A DNA stretch of 10,460 bases from CAUZJO01 sp963580245 (GCA_963580245.1 CAUZJO010000156.1:1-10460); one strand, 5' to 3'. Shown: positions 1 through 6,884, counted from the stretch's first letter. The notes: a model not told the origin generated them from the sequence alone. Numbers and translations: made by a program.

Positions 1-2
1 AC

Positions 3-1538
3 GCCCAGGGCCGCACGCTGGAGGCGCGGATGGAGGTTGCCGCCGCCCGGACGCGCATCATCGTGAGCGCCGCCGATCTGATGGCCGCCGATTATCCCGT
101 CACGATCGATCCGGAAGTCGGAAGCAACGATTTCCGCATCAGCGACATGGGCGTCGACGGGGATTCGGACTATGACGCCTACGAGACCAGGGTCGCCTAT
201 AACAGCACGGATAACGAGTACCTCGTGGTTTGGTATGCCGATGACGACACCGGATCGCTGGTCGATAACGAAAATGAAATCTTTGGTCAACTGATCGACG
301 GGGCGACGGGGGCGGAGATCGGAGCGGACATCCGCATCAGCGACATGGGGGCGCACGACGGCAGCACTACCTTCCAAGCTTTCAATCCGGCCGTCGCCTA
401 CAACGCCACCAACAATCTATACCTGGTGGTTTGGGAGGGCGAGGACGACATAGCGCCGCTTGTTGACGACGAGTCGGAGATTTTTGGTCAACTTCTGACG
501 GCGGCCGGCGCCGAGACGGGAACCAACGATTTTCGCATCAGCGACATGGGCGGCGACGGGGATACCTTGTATAACGCCTTCGAACCGGACGTGGCCTGGA
601 ACGCGAACGACAACGAATTTCTCGTGGTTTGGCGGGGTGATGACGACACCGGGTCGCTGGCCAACGGGGAGTACGAAGTCTTTGGTCAACTGATCACCGG
701 GGCGACGGGGGCGGAGATCGGATCGGACATCCGCATCAGCGACATGGGGGCGACCGACGGGAATTCCGCGTATGACGCCATCGATCCGGCCGTCGCCTAC
801 AACGCCACCAACAATCTATACCTGGTGGTTTGGTATGCCGACGACGACACGGCGCCGCTTGTTGACAACGAGAGGGAAATCTTCGTTCAACTCCTGACGG
901 CGGGCGGCATCGAGACGGGAACCAACGATTTCCGCATCAGCGACATGGGGCCCGATGGGGATTCGTTCTATGACGCCCAACACCCGGACGTGGCTTGGAA
1001 CGCGACCGACAACGAATTCCTCGTGGTTTGGCAGGGGGACGACGACACCGGGTCGCTGGTTGATACGGAATTCGAGATTTATGGCCAGCGGATCAGCGAC
1101 GCCGGGGCGGAGATCGGCGGCGACCTGCGTCTGAGCGATATGGGAGCGACGGACGGAAGCTCCAGTTTTGACGCCGCTCGCCCCAAAGTTTCGTACAATG
1201 CCACCGATAACGTCTACCTGGTGGTTTGGGATGCCGACGACGACACCGCCCCCCAGGTCGATGAAGAATACGAGGTCTTCTTTCAGGTGGTTGCAGGCGC
1301 GACGGGAGCGGAGGTCGGCCCCGACGAACGGATCAGCGATATGGGGCCCGATGGGGATGCCGCGTCGGACGCGTACTACCCCGACGCGGCCTGGAACAGC
1401 ACGGATAATGAGTTCCTGGTGGTCTGGCACGGCGACGAGGACGTCGCGCCGCTGATCGACGGGGAGTTCGAGATCTTCGGTCAACGACTCGATGGAGCCG
1501 CCGTCCCCATCAAGGTGAGCGGCTATTTGGTGGACTAG
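3..1538 (+). CDS. Large exported repeat protein, 5'-truncated by the window edge (seven-repeat, probable beta-propeller)
   Basis: The frame is open from the first full codon at position 3 and no stop precedes it, so the ATG at 30 is probably internal and the true start lies upstream. After a lead-in ending 'DYPVTIDPEVG', a style I associate with secreted repeat proteins of uncultured and planctomycete-like bacteria, the rest is seven copies of a ~66-residue repeat. Each begins RISDMG (RLSDMG in copy 6), then an Asp/Gly-rich turn, 'P.VAWN.TDNEFLVVW', an acidic loop (DDDT), and 'EIFGQ'. The protein ends ten residues after the last 'FGQRLDG', with no sorting tail (no PEP-CTERM, LPXTG or T9SS-like domain). 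Seven repeats of this size with paired strand-like segments fit a seven-bladed propeller closed by the repeats alone. The Asp-rich turns could bind calcium. Function is unknown; adhesion or ligand binding are guesses. The coding call is firm, the fold is inferred. Confidence 0.9.
   Translation, partial: AQGRTLEARMEVAAARTRIIVSAADLMAADYPVTIDPEVGSNDFRISDMGVDGDSDYDAYETRVAYNSTDNEYLVVWYADDDTGSLVDNENEIFGQLIDGATGAEIGADIRISDMGAHDGSTTFQAFNPAVAYNATNNLYLVVWEGEDDIAPLVDDESEIFGQLLTAAGAETGTNDFRISDMGGDGDTLYNAFEPDVAWNANDNEFLVVWRGDDDTGSLANGEYEVFGQLITGATGAEIGSDIRISDMGATDGNSAYDAIDPAVAYNATNNLYLVVWYADDDTAPLVDNEREIFVQLLTAGGIETGTNDFRISDMGPDGDSFYDAQHPDVAWNATDNEFLVVWQGDDDTGSLVDTEFEIYGQRISDAGAEIGGDLRLSDMGATDGSSSFDAARPKVSYNATDNVYLVVWDADDDTAPQVDEEYEVFFQVVAGATGAEVGPDERISDMGPDGDAASDAYYPDAAWNSTDNEFLVVWHGDEDVAPLIDGEFEIFGQRLDGAAVPIKVSGYLVD
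135..1538 (+). repeat. Seven in-frame ~200-bp coding repeats with an alternating A/B pattern
   Basis: Repeat starts, taken at the Arg codon of R(I/L)SDMG, are at 135, 333, 534, 732, 933, 1128 and 1329. Unit lengths are 198, 201, 198, 201, 195 and 201 bp, plus a final unit to the stop. Odd units carry a 'DGD' turn and mostly 'VAWN..DNEFLVVW'. Even units carry 'A.DG(S/N)' and 'V(A/S)YNAT(N/D)N.YLVVW'. The true period is therefore a two-unit module of about 399 bp. Units 2 and 4 share an exact 50-bp match (385-434 and 784-833, offset 399), and further matches at the same offset occur around 300/699 and 518/917, which suggests recent duplication or gene conversion. Confidence 0.92.
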
Positions 1539-1672
1539 ACGGGCAACGGTCGTAAAGGAGGGCTCAGGTCCTTCGTCATCTGCATCTTCGCAGACGTAAT
1601 TGTCGCGGTCGCCATAGTCCAGAAGTATAAGCCCGTGGAGATTTTGGCTGGGGGAGTGCTGTAAATAAAATG

Positions 1673-1804
1673 CTAAGTCCCATTGGTGGTATGGGCCCTC
1701 AGATCCATCGCATTACACAATTCTATCAATTCGCCGTCGTCTAGCAACGGAAGGAATGGGGCAAGCGCATCGTCACTGTCCCTTTCATCAGCGAGGATTT
1801 CCAT
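1673..1804 (-). CDS. Possible small acidic protein (43 aa), unrecognised
   Basis: An ATG at 1804 on the minus strand is preceded, after a short gap, by a purine-rich Shine-Dalgarno-like stretch (AAAGGGGGAAG, 1809-1819). The frame encodes 43 residues beginning MEILADERDSDDALAPF and ending with a TAG at 1675-1673. It is acidic with a predicted amphipathic middle ('LPLLDDGELIELCNAM'). A longer version from a GTG at 1879 would give 68 residues but has no evident ribosome binding site. No family is recognised. It may be a chance frame or a remnant; the Shine-Dalgarno is the only positive evidence. Confidence 0.25.
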   Translation of the reverse strand: MEILADERDSDDALAPFLPLLDDGELIELCNAMDLRAHTTNGT

Positions 1805-2068
1805 CCGGCTTCCCCCTTTACGGCCTAACGAATTTAGATTCTTTGCATCGCTGAGATTCCGCACGATAGCTATTGACACCGCTTGGGCCTATCACAACTT
1901 GGGCTGATCGCGCAGGAATTCACGCCCCAACCGCCCATAGCGGCGGTTCCGCCGTGCGCGTGTGTTGGTGTCCGAGGTCGCCAGCGGTCATGCGTATTCT
2001 CTGGACAAATCCAAGGACGGTGCCCTACTCTAAACTGCCAACCTTTTCCACGACGGCTAAAGCAACAT

Positions 2069-2075
2069 AAGGAGG
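2069..2075 (+). promoter_or_regulatory. Strong ribosome binding site that fixes the isochorismatase-like start
   Basis: A perfect AAGGAGG lies 8 nt before the ATG at 2084. The reading frame stays open upstream to 1883, but that extension has no ribosome binding site and would bury the signal peptide 67 residues inside the protein, so 2084 is the preferred start. Confidence 0.85.
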
Positions 2076-2083
2076 TTTATGTG

Positions 2084-2983
2084 ATGTATGTAGAAATGCT
2101 AAGGAAATACGCGGTGATTACCGTGTGCATCGCACTGTTTCTTGGCAATTTGTCGCTCGGTGACCACGGTGTCCGAGCGGCTGAAACCAAACATCTCGAC
2201 AATGTGACTTCGGGAAGTATCGAGACCTACAACTTCGACAACAGCCGGTTTTTCGCGCCGAGGAACATCTCGATCGGCGAGGACATCGGCAACGAGGGTT
2301 GGCTTCGGATCACCGCGAAAGGCCGACGCGATTACCTGGCGAGCATCAACCCGCGTCGCTGCGCCCTGGTCATCGTCGATATGCAAAACGGGATGATTGG
2401 CCCCAACAGTTGGCCAGAACAACTGGCGAAATACAATCCGGAGATTGCGGAGTATTGGAACAAACGTGCCACGGAGACCGTGATTCCCACGATCAACCGC
2501 CTGACGGCGTTCTTCCGCGAAAAGGATCTCCCGATTGTCTGGCTGCAACTCAATCCCAGCGGGATTCTGCCCCAACTGAAGACCGAATTCGGCCCGCGTG
2601 AGTTTCTGGTTACGAAATACTCGGCGGGCGCCTTCGCCACGTCGCCGATCGACAACGTCCTTAAGGAACTGGGCGTGGCGACCGTCTTTTTCGTTGGGGC
2701 CGACACCGCCTGCTGTTTGTTCGCGACCGTGGACGGGGCCTATGATCGGAATTATCAGACGATCGTGATTGAGGACGGCTGCCTGGGCTCTCGACCCGAG
2801 TTGCACGATGCCGCGATCAAAATCTGGGCCTATCGGGGCTTCGTCCGTTCGAGCGATCAGGTGATCAACGATTACCCCTGGAAGAAATGGATCGACCCTG
2901 CGGTTCTGGAACACGGCCTGCAACGGAGGGATGAGCGACGCGGTTCGATCAACAGCTCAATCGATCAGGGCACATCGAAATGA
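2084..2983 (+). CDS. Exported isochorismatase-family cysteine hydrolase
   Basis: This 299-residue protein has an N-terminal signal peptide (basic start, hydrophobic run at residues 9-25, likely cleavage near 'VRAA-ET' at 31-34) followed by an isochorismatase-like alpha/beta domain from about residue 91. The triad typical of the family is visible: Asp99 in 'ALVIVDMQNG', Lys178 in 'FLVTKYSAGAF', and a nucleophile Cys211 in 'GADTACCLFATV' (the family pattern is T-x-x-C). Cys210 next to it is unusual. Family members hydrolyse C-N or ether bonds in small molecules such as nicotinamide, carbamoyl compounds or isochorismate; the substrate here cannot be read off. Most relatives are cytoplasmic, so export is notable. 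The ~55-residue segment between the signal peptide and the domain is not recognised. The downstream GH127-like gene is co-oriented and may share a transcript. Confidence 0.85.
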   Translation: MYVEMLRKYAVITVCIALFLGNLSLGDHGVRAAETKHLDNVTSGSIETYNFDNSRFFAPRNISIGEDIGNEGWLRITAKGRRDYLASINPRRCALVIVDMQNGMIGPNSWPEQLAKYNPEIAEYWNKRATETVIPTINRLTAFFREKDLPIVWLQLNPSGILPQLKTEFGPREFLVTKYSAGAFATSPIDNVLKELGVATVFFVGADTACCLFATVDGAYDRNYQTIVIEDGCLGSRPELHDAAIKIWAYRGFVRSSDQVINDYPWKKWIDPAVLEHGLQRRDERRGSINSSIDQGTSK

Positions 2984-2995
2984 TTGTCAGCGCGG

Positions 2996-3067
2996 GTCAA
3001 GGCCTTGTTGACTTTGTGTCGGTTGAATTGGTAGCATTGGTCATTCAATGTTCCAGTTCGGCTGGAA
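2996..3067 (+). promoter_or_regulatory. Cluster of three small hairpins between the hydrolase genes
   Basis: Three perfect stems occur in 72 nt: GTCAA/TTGAC at 2996-3012, CATTG/CAATG at 3035-3050, and TTCCAG-ttcgg-CTGGAA at 3051-3067, the last two directly adjacent. None is followed by a T-run, so none is a convincing intrinsic terminator. They lie ahead of the Shine-Dalgarno (GGAGGA, 3104-3109) of the next gene and could be a processing site, a leaky terminator or leader structure, or chance. Confidence 0.35.
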
Positions 3068-3119
3068 TTCCGTAATGCGGAAAACGCCATTGGAAATCAA
3101 TCTGGAGGACTGACGAATC

Positions 3120-5150
3120 ATGATCGCAAGGCTTTCAGCTACAATCAGCTTGGGTGCCGTGCTGTTCGGTATATCAATCGGCGCAAATGCGGAACAGACC
3201 AAGAAGGAACCTTGGCCATACAAAGACGCGACGCCAGACGCCCGAATCGAATACGTCCGCACGGATATCCCCGATTTCCCACTCCCGTTCGACCGTGGCC
3301 GGACCTATGAATCTCTGGTCCCTGATACCCTCGACCTCGCCGAGCGAGCCAGGCTGGCGATTAACGCCTTGACCAACGCGACCAATCCCAATCAAGACCA
3401 TGAACAGTATTTCTCGCTCTACATTGGTAATCCTCTCCGCATGGCGCACAACTTTAGCGACTGGTGCACGCCGAAGTACATGGAAGCGCTGCCGCTGCTT
3501 CGCGACGTCTCGGGCAGCAAATATAACCTTCGGGTTGACCGGGTGTGGATGGATGTCGTCCTGAAGTCGATCGGCCCCGACGGGCTCTTCTATTATCCCA
3601 TCGTAGGCAAACCGTGGTACGGCAAAGAAATGTGGTGGGCCAACGGGATCGCCCGCGCGGATGGGTCGGTTTTCGTGGTTGAAAAACCCAATGAGGAATT
3701 GCTTCAGGATCTGGACACCTACGCGCTTTCCCACGCGCATTCGGTCATCGAGGAGTCCGGCATCAAGCAGTTTACGCATCCTCAGCCCTGCGGACGAATC
3801 ATCAATGTGATGACTGTTTACTATCTGTACGATCAGAACCCCATTTGGGATGATATGATCCGGCGGATGATCGATCGAATGCTCGAATTGGTGATCGATA
3901 AAGGTGAGTATTGCTATTTTCCTCCGTATCTTTATGAGCCCAATGCCAAGTTCGACCCCAAAAACACACTCGCTGAAATGCCGAAGGGATTGCAGGGCGG
4001 AGAGATCAATGGGCGATTTATTAAAGCGCCGGCCCTTTATTATAAAATGACGGGCTATGAACCGGCCCGGGAATTGGCGGGCAAACTGACGAATTACATG
4101 CTACGCCAGGCCGATTACTTCGGCCCGAATGGGGAATTCACCGGAGACCGGCATTTTCATGCGCACACCAATTACATATTCGGCATACTCGAGTACGCGG
4201 CTGCTGTGGAGGATCGGGATCTTCTCGAATACATCCGTAAGAGTTACGAATGGGCAAAATCGCCCGAGGCGGGGTCCAGCGAGCTGGTCGGCTTTTTCCC
4301 GGAAACCGCCGATCCGTCTTATCCAACCTCGGAAGGTTGCGCCGTGGCGGACATGGTCGCTTGGGCGGTCAAGCTCTCGGCGGCCGGCGCCGGTGACTAC
4401 TATGAGGACGCCGAACGTTGGGGACGCAACTATTTTTCCGAGATTCAACTGACGCGTCCCCGCGTTAACGATCTTGTTCGTCACGGAAAGACCATGGAGA
4501 CTAAGAAGTTGCTTAACAATGAGACCGACGACGGCGTCGCCGAACGCAATCTGGGCGCTTTCGCGAGCTGGTCGACGGGCAACGAGTGGTGGGGCGGCCA
4601 TCGGGATACGGACAACCTGATCATGCACTGCTGCACCGGCAACGCCACGCGGGCACTATACTATTTATGGCGTCATATCTTGGATTATCAGGACGGCGCG
4701 TTACGCGTCAATATGTTGCTCAATCGCGCCTCGCCGTGGGTTGATGTCTTCAGCCATATTCCTTATGAGGGTAAGGTCCGGCTTGAAGTCAAGAAAGACT
4801 GCACAAGCCTGATGGTGCACGCCCCGGAATGGGTCCCTTCCGGCAGCGATGAGATCGTTGTGACGATCGACGGTCGGAAGCACGGATATACCTGGAAGGA
4901 TCGGTATCTGGATTTGGGCTCGGTTGGAGCGGGCCGAGAAGTCATCCTTGAATTCGCAATTGGCGAACGAAGCGTTCCCGTCAATATGGGCGATCGAGAA
5001 TATACCGTTGTCGTGAAGGGCAACACGGTCGTCCACATCGATCCACCGGGGCGCGTCAGTCCGATCTTCCAGCGCGATCATTATCGCTCCAACCAAGTCC
5101 GGTGGCGTAAGGTTCAACGCTACGTTTCCGACGAGCCGATACTCTATTAA
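3120..5150 (+). CDS. Exported GH127-like (DUF1680) zinc/cysteine glycoside hydrolase
   Basis: The 676-residue product has a clear signal peptide (hydrophobic residues 5-21, cleavage after 'ANA' at 22-24). GGAGGA about ten nt upstream supports the start. The long middle region (~70-520) has the helical look of an (alpha/alpha)6 barrel, and the C-terminal ~150 residues look beta-rich. The key family signature is present: E405-x-C407 ('SEGCAVADMV') and a Cys-Cys pair at 504-505 in 'MHCCTGNATR'. In characterised GH127 beta-L-arabinofuranosidases these positions hold a zinc ion and the nucleophilic cysteine. Glu388 or Glu395 sits about where the acid/base Glu is expected. Known GH127 enzymes release L-arabinofuranose from plant glycans; the substrate here is unproven and overall similarity may be distant. 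Length fits the family (about 600-700 aa). No obvious terminator follows. Confidence 0.8.
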   Translation: MIARLSATISLGAVLFGISIGANAEQTKKEPWPYKDATPDARIEYVRTDIPDFPLPFDRGRTYESLVPDTLDLAERARLAINALTNATNPNQDHEQYFSLYIGNPLRMAHNFSDWCTPKYMEALPLLRDVSGSKYNLRVDRVWMDVVLKSIGPDGLFYYPIVGKPWYGKEMWWANGIARADGSVFVVEKPNEELLQDLDTYALSHAHSVIEESGIKQFTHPQPCGRIINVMTVYYLYDQNPIWDDMIRRMIDRMLELVIDKGEYCYFPPYLYEPNAKFDPKNTLAEMPKGLQGGEINGRFIKAPALYYKMTGYEPARELAGKLTNYMLRQADYFGPNGEFTGDRHFHAHTNYIFGILEYAAAVEDRDLLEYIRKSYEWAKSPEAGSSELVGFFPETADPSYPTSEGCAVADMVAWAVKLSAAGAGDYYEDAERWGRNYFSEIQLTRPRVNDLVRHGKTMETKKLLNNETDDGVAERNLGAFASWSTGNEWWGGHRDTDNLIMHCCTGNATRALYYLWRHILDYQDGALRVNMLLNRASPWVDVFSHIPYEGKVRLEVKKDCTSLMVHAPEWVPSGSDEIVVTIDGRKHGYTWKDRYLDLGSVGAGREVILEFAIGERSVPVNMGDREYTVVVKGNTVVHIDPPGRVSPIFQRDHYRSNQVRWRKVQRYVSDEPILY

Positions 5151-5242
5151 CCCATATTTCCCAGATCAAAGTTGTGAACATGAGGTATAATATCCCTGAG
5201 AGGCCCATGAATAAAGGCTGATGTCGATATTCAAGCAGAGAA
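5151..5242. other. Spacer between the GH127-like gene and the insertion sequence
   Basis: A perfect -10-like TATAAT lies at 5186-5191 but lacks a matching -35 at normal spacing, so it is only suggestive. Two short frames (ATG at 5208 and ATG at 5221) end within nine codons. No terminator hairpin with a T-run was found after the GH127-like stop. Confidence 0.4.
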
Positions 5243-5253
5243 AGTGAAGATAT

Positions 5254-5279
5254 CCCATTGGGGAACGCAAAAAAAGGGC
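5254..5279 (+). repeat. Candidate left terminal inverted repeat of the IS1380 element
   Basis: CCCATTGGGG followed by an A-run and GGGC pairs imperfectly with the right arm at 6648-6670. The strongest shared block is AAAAGGGC (8 of 8), preceded by a looser CCC..TTG match. Spacing differs by three bases between the arms. Confidence 0.35.
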
Positions 5280-5304
5280 ATTACGAGTTCAATTTGACCG
5301 CAGT

Positions 5305-6594
5305 GTGAAGTTGGAATTTCATGGGGCAAAGATCACCAGCGACGGCGGGATCCTCGTTCATCGGGAATTGGATGAGGTGCTGGGCTTGATGGCGATGGCC
5401 GAGGAAGTTTTACACGATAAACGTAGGGGGAAGAACAAGCAGCACACCCTGACCGCCTTGATGCGGCAAGCGACTTATGGTCGACTGGCGGGTTACGAAG
5501 ACACCAACGATGCGGAGCGGCTGCGAGTTGATCCGGCGATGCGTCGGGTGGTGGGTGGTCGAGCCAAAGAGCGACTGGCGGCTTCGGTCAGCGAGATGGG
5601 GCGGTTTGAGACCGAGCTGTTGACCAGCAATCGGAATTTTCGGGCGTTGACCGATTTGAGTGGGATGTGGATTGATCAGGTGCATGCGCGGACCGGGCTG
5701 AAAGAACTGATCCTGGACATGGACAGCTCCGAGAGCCCGACCCACGGCGAGCAGGAGGACTCAGCCTGGAATGGCTATTTTAAACGCAGGTGTTATCATC
5801 CCCTGTTCTGCTTCAATCAATACGGCGACCTGGAGCGGGTGCGATTAAGACCGGGCAATGTTCACAGTGCGGATCACTGGCGTGAGGTGCTGGAGCCAGT
5901 CGTGGCGCGCTATCGGGAACTGGACATCGAGCGCTACTTTCGCGCTGATGCGGCCTTTGCCGATCCCGAAGTCTATGAGTATCTGGAACCGGAAGGATTC
6001 TTCTATGCGATCCGCCTACCGGCCAATGCTGTGTTGCAGCGGGCCATCGATCACCTGCTGACCCGACCTGTGGGACGCCCGTCGCTCAAACCCAAGGTTC
6101 TGTATCACAGCTTCGAGTATCAGGCGGAGAGTTGGGACCGACCCCGGCGGGTCGTGGCCAAGGTGGAGTGGCATTGCGATGAGTTGTTTCCACGTATTGG
6201 TTTCATTGTGACCAATCTACGGTGGCGGAACAGGCGAGTGGTGGAATTCTACAACCAGCGGGGCACGGCAGAGCAGTGGATCAAGGAGGGCAAGATCGCG
6301 CTGACCTGGACACGGCTCTCCTGCCACGATTTCAGGGACAACGAGGTTCGACTTCAGCTGTTCGCCCTGGCCTACAATCTGGGAAACTTCCTGCGGACTC
6401 TGGCCCTCCCCCGCAAGATCGAGCATTGGACATTGACCACCCTACGCGAGAAGTTGATCAAGATCGGTGCGAAGGTTGTCCAGCATGCCGGGTATGTCAC
6501 GTTCCAAATGGCCGAAGTGGCCATTCCAAAGGATCTGTTCGCGGCGATTTTGAGGAAGATCGACCGATTACGTGTCTGCCCGGGAACAGGCTAG
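5305..6594 (+). CDS. IS1380-family DDE transposase
   Basis: The protein matches the widespread IS1380 transposase pattern over its length: 'KLEFHGAKITSDGG' at the N-terminus, 'LAGYEDTNDAERL' at 62-73, 'ILDMDSSESP' (first catalytic Asp near 138-140), 'YFRADAAFADPEVYEYL' (second Asp, 215), 'NQRGTAEQWIKEGK' (Glu near 328) and a conserved 'RLQLFALAYNLGNFLR' tail region. It catalyses cut-and-paste movement of its element. Relatives I recall read 'FDRSVKLEFHGA', and here the codons upstream of the GTG at 5305 encode exactly 'VQFDRS', so the native protein probably starts earlier. Yet no ATG, GTG or TTG occurs in frame back to the stop at 5245-5247. Either the start codon is lost, a non-standard start is used (ATT at 5257 is in frame), or there is a frameshift at the A7 run (5269-5275). 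The GTG at 5305 has no ribosome binding site. Confidence 0.9.
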   Translation: MKLEFHGAKITSDGGILVHRELDEVLGLMAMAEEVLHDKRRGKNKQHTLTALMRQATYGRLAGYEDTNDAERLRVDPAMRRVVGGRAKERLAASVSEMGRFETELLTSNRNFRALTDLSGMWIDQVHARTGLKELILDMDSSESPTHGEQEDSAWNGYFKRRCYHPLFCFNQYGDLERVRLRPGNVHSADHWREVLEPVVARYRELDIERYFRADAAFADPEVYEYLEPEGFFYAIRLPANAVLQRAIDHLLTRPVGRPSLKPKVLYHSFEYQAESWDRPRRVVAKVEWHCDELFPRIGFIVTNLRWRNRRVVEFYNQRGTAEQWIKEGKIALTWTRLSCHDFRDNEVRLQLFALAYNLGNFLRTLALPRKIEHWTLTTLREKLIKIGAKVVQHAGYVTFQMAEVAIPKDLFAAILRKIDRLRVCPGTG

Positions 6595-6647
6595 CGTGAA
6601 GATCTTGTTGAAAAACAAAACGATGCCAAAACGAGCGGTGAAACTAC

Positions 6648-6670
6648 GCCCTTTTGTCAGGGCAAGGGGG
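6648..6670 (-). repeat. Candidate right terminal inverted repeat of the IS1380 element
   Basis: Read inward on the minus strand it gives CCCCCTTGCCCTGACAAAAGGGC, pairing imperfectly with 5254-5279. The segment can also fold on itself (GCCCT/AGGGC, 6648-6663), which could act as a weak transcription stop after the transposase. Confidence 0.35.
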
Positions 6671-6680
6671 TTATTTCACT

Positions 6681-6778
6681 GAAAATTATCAGCTTTCATT
6701 ACATATGGACCCGCCCATGCTGTGTTCGAGCCATATCGCGGGTTAATTTACTTGATTTTGATGCCAAAGGAGGAGGAA
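6681..6778. other. AT-rich spacer after the insertion sequence
   Basis: No gene is seen here. The stretch leads into a perfect GGAGGAGG at 6770-6777 immediately before a seven-codon reading frame. A promoter for the downstream exported protein gene should lie here or in the tandem repeats, but no well-spaced -35/-10 pair stood out. Confidence 0.4.
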
Positions 6779-6802
6779 ATGAAACGGTATTGGATAAATT
6801 AA
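6779..6802 (+). CDS. Seven-residue leader-like reading frame (MKRYWIN)
   Basis: ATG at 6779 lies next to a strong GGAGGAGGAA and is followed by only seven sense codons before TAA at 6800-6802. It is either a leader peptide (upstream reading frame) for the exported protein gene at 6976 or the truncated start of a lost gene. The strong Shine-Dalgarno is the reason for listing it. It ends inside the first 46-bp tandem unit. Confidence 0.25.
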   Translation: MKRYWIN

Positions 6803-6884
6803 CCGGGATGAGGCAGTCAAATGGGAAATCTCGGATTAGATAAATTTACCGAGTTCAGTAAGCTAAATGGGAAATCTCAGCTTA
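6793..6884 (+). repeat. Two tandem copies of a 46-bp unit
   Basis: Units at 6793-6838 and 6839-6884 both begin GATAAATT and share AAATGGGAAATCTC. I count 36 of 46 positions identical with no gaps. A more degenerate third start (GAAATGTTACCC at 6885) abuts them, so the array runs straight into the 88-bp direct repeat. Confidence 0.75.

Larger units (their letters stand above)
1539..2083. other. Gene-poor spacer between the repeat protein and the isochorismatase-like gene
   Basis: No confident gene is present. Visible elements are a small hairpin at 1577-1592 (TCTGC/GCAGA stem), a GC-rich hairpin at 1941-1954 (CGGCG-GTTC-CGCCG), and a perfect -35-like TTGACA at 1873-1878 without a good -10. 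A weak promoter candidate for the next gene is TGGACA at 2002-2007 with TACTCT at 2026-2031 (18-bp spacer). On the minus strand a frame from about 1650 to 1548 reads 'LLDYGDRDNYVCEDADDEGP' with no start codon; it may be a remnant of something or chance. Plus-strand frames at 1683 and 1873 lack ribosome binding sites and look accidental. Confidence 0.5.
5243..6680 (+). mobile_element. IS1380-family insertion sequence with tentative ends
   Basis: A single transposase gene is flanked by imperfectly matching inverted sequences. The left arm runs inward from AGTGAA (5243-5248) through TATCCC to AAAAGGGC (5272-5279). The right arm, read on the minus strand, runs from AGTGAA (6680-6675) through TAACCCCC to AAAAGGGC (6655-6648). 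If the true tips are the CCC boundaries, the element spans about 5254-6670. I could not find a convincing 4-5 bp target duplication at either boundary choice, so the exact ends are unsettled and the copy may be old. Confidence 0.6.

Noticed and set aside
417..1484. Long minus-strand open frames opposite the repeat protein
   Set aside because: They mirror the repeat period, lack ribosome binding sites and follow from the biased codons of the plus-strand gene.
1873..1901. TTGACA at 1873 as a promoter
   Set aside because: No acceptable -10 lies 16-18 bases downstream.
2081..2083. GTG at 2081 as the start of the isochorismatase-like gene
   Set aside because: It is in frame, but only five bases from the Shine-Dalgarno; the ATG at 2084 has better spacing.
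2099..2923. 274-codon minus-strand frame across the isochorismatase-like gene
   Set aside because: It is opposite a gene with intact catalytic motifs, has no recognisable domain, and is explained by GC-rich third positions.
3174..3779. 201-codon minus-strand frame opposite the GH127-like gene
   Set aside because: Antisense to a well-supported gene with a signal peptide and family motifs; no independent support.
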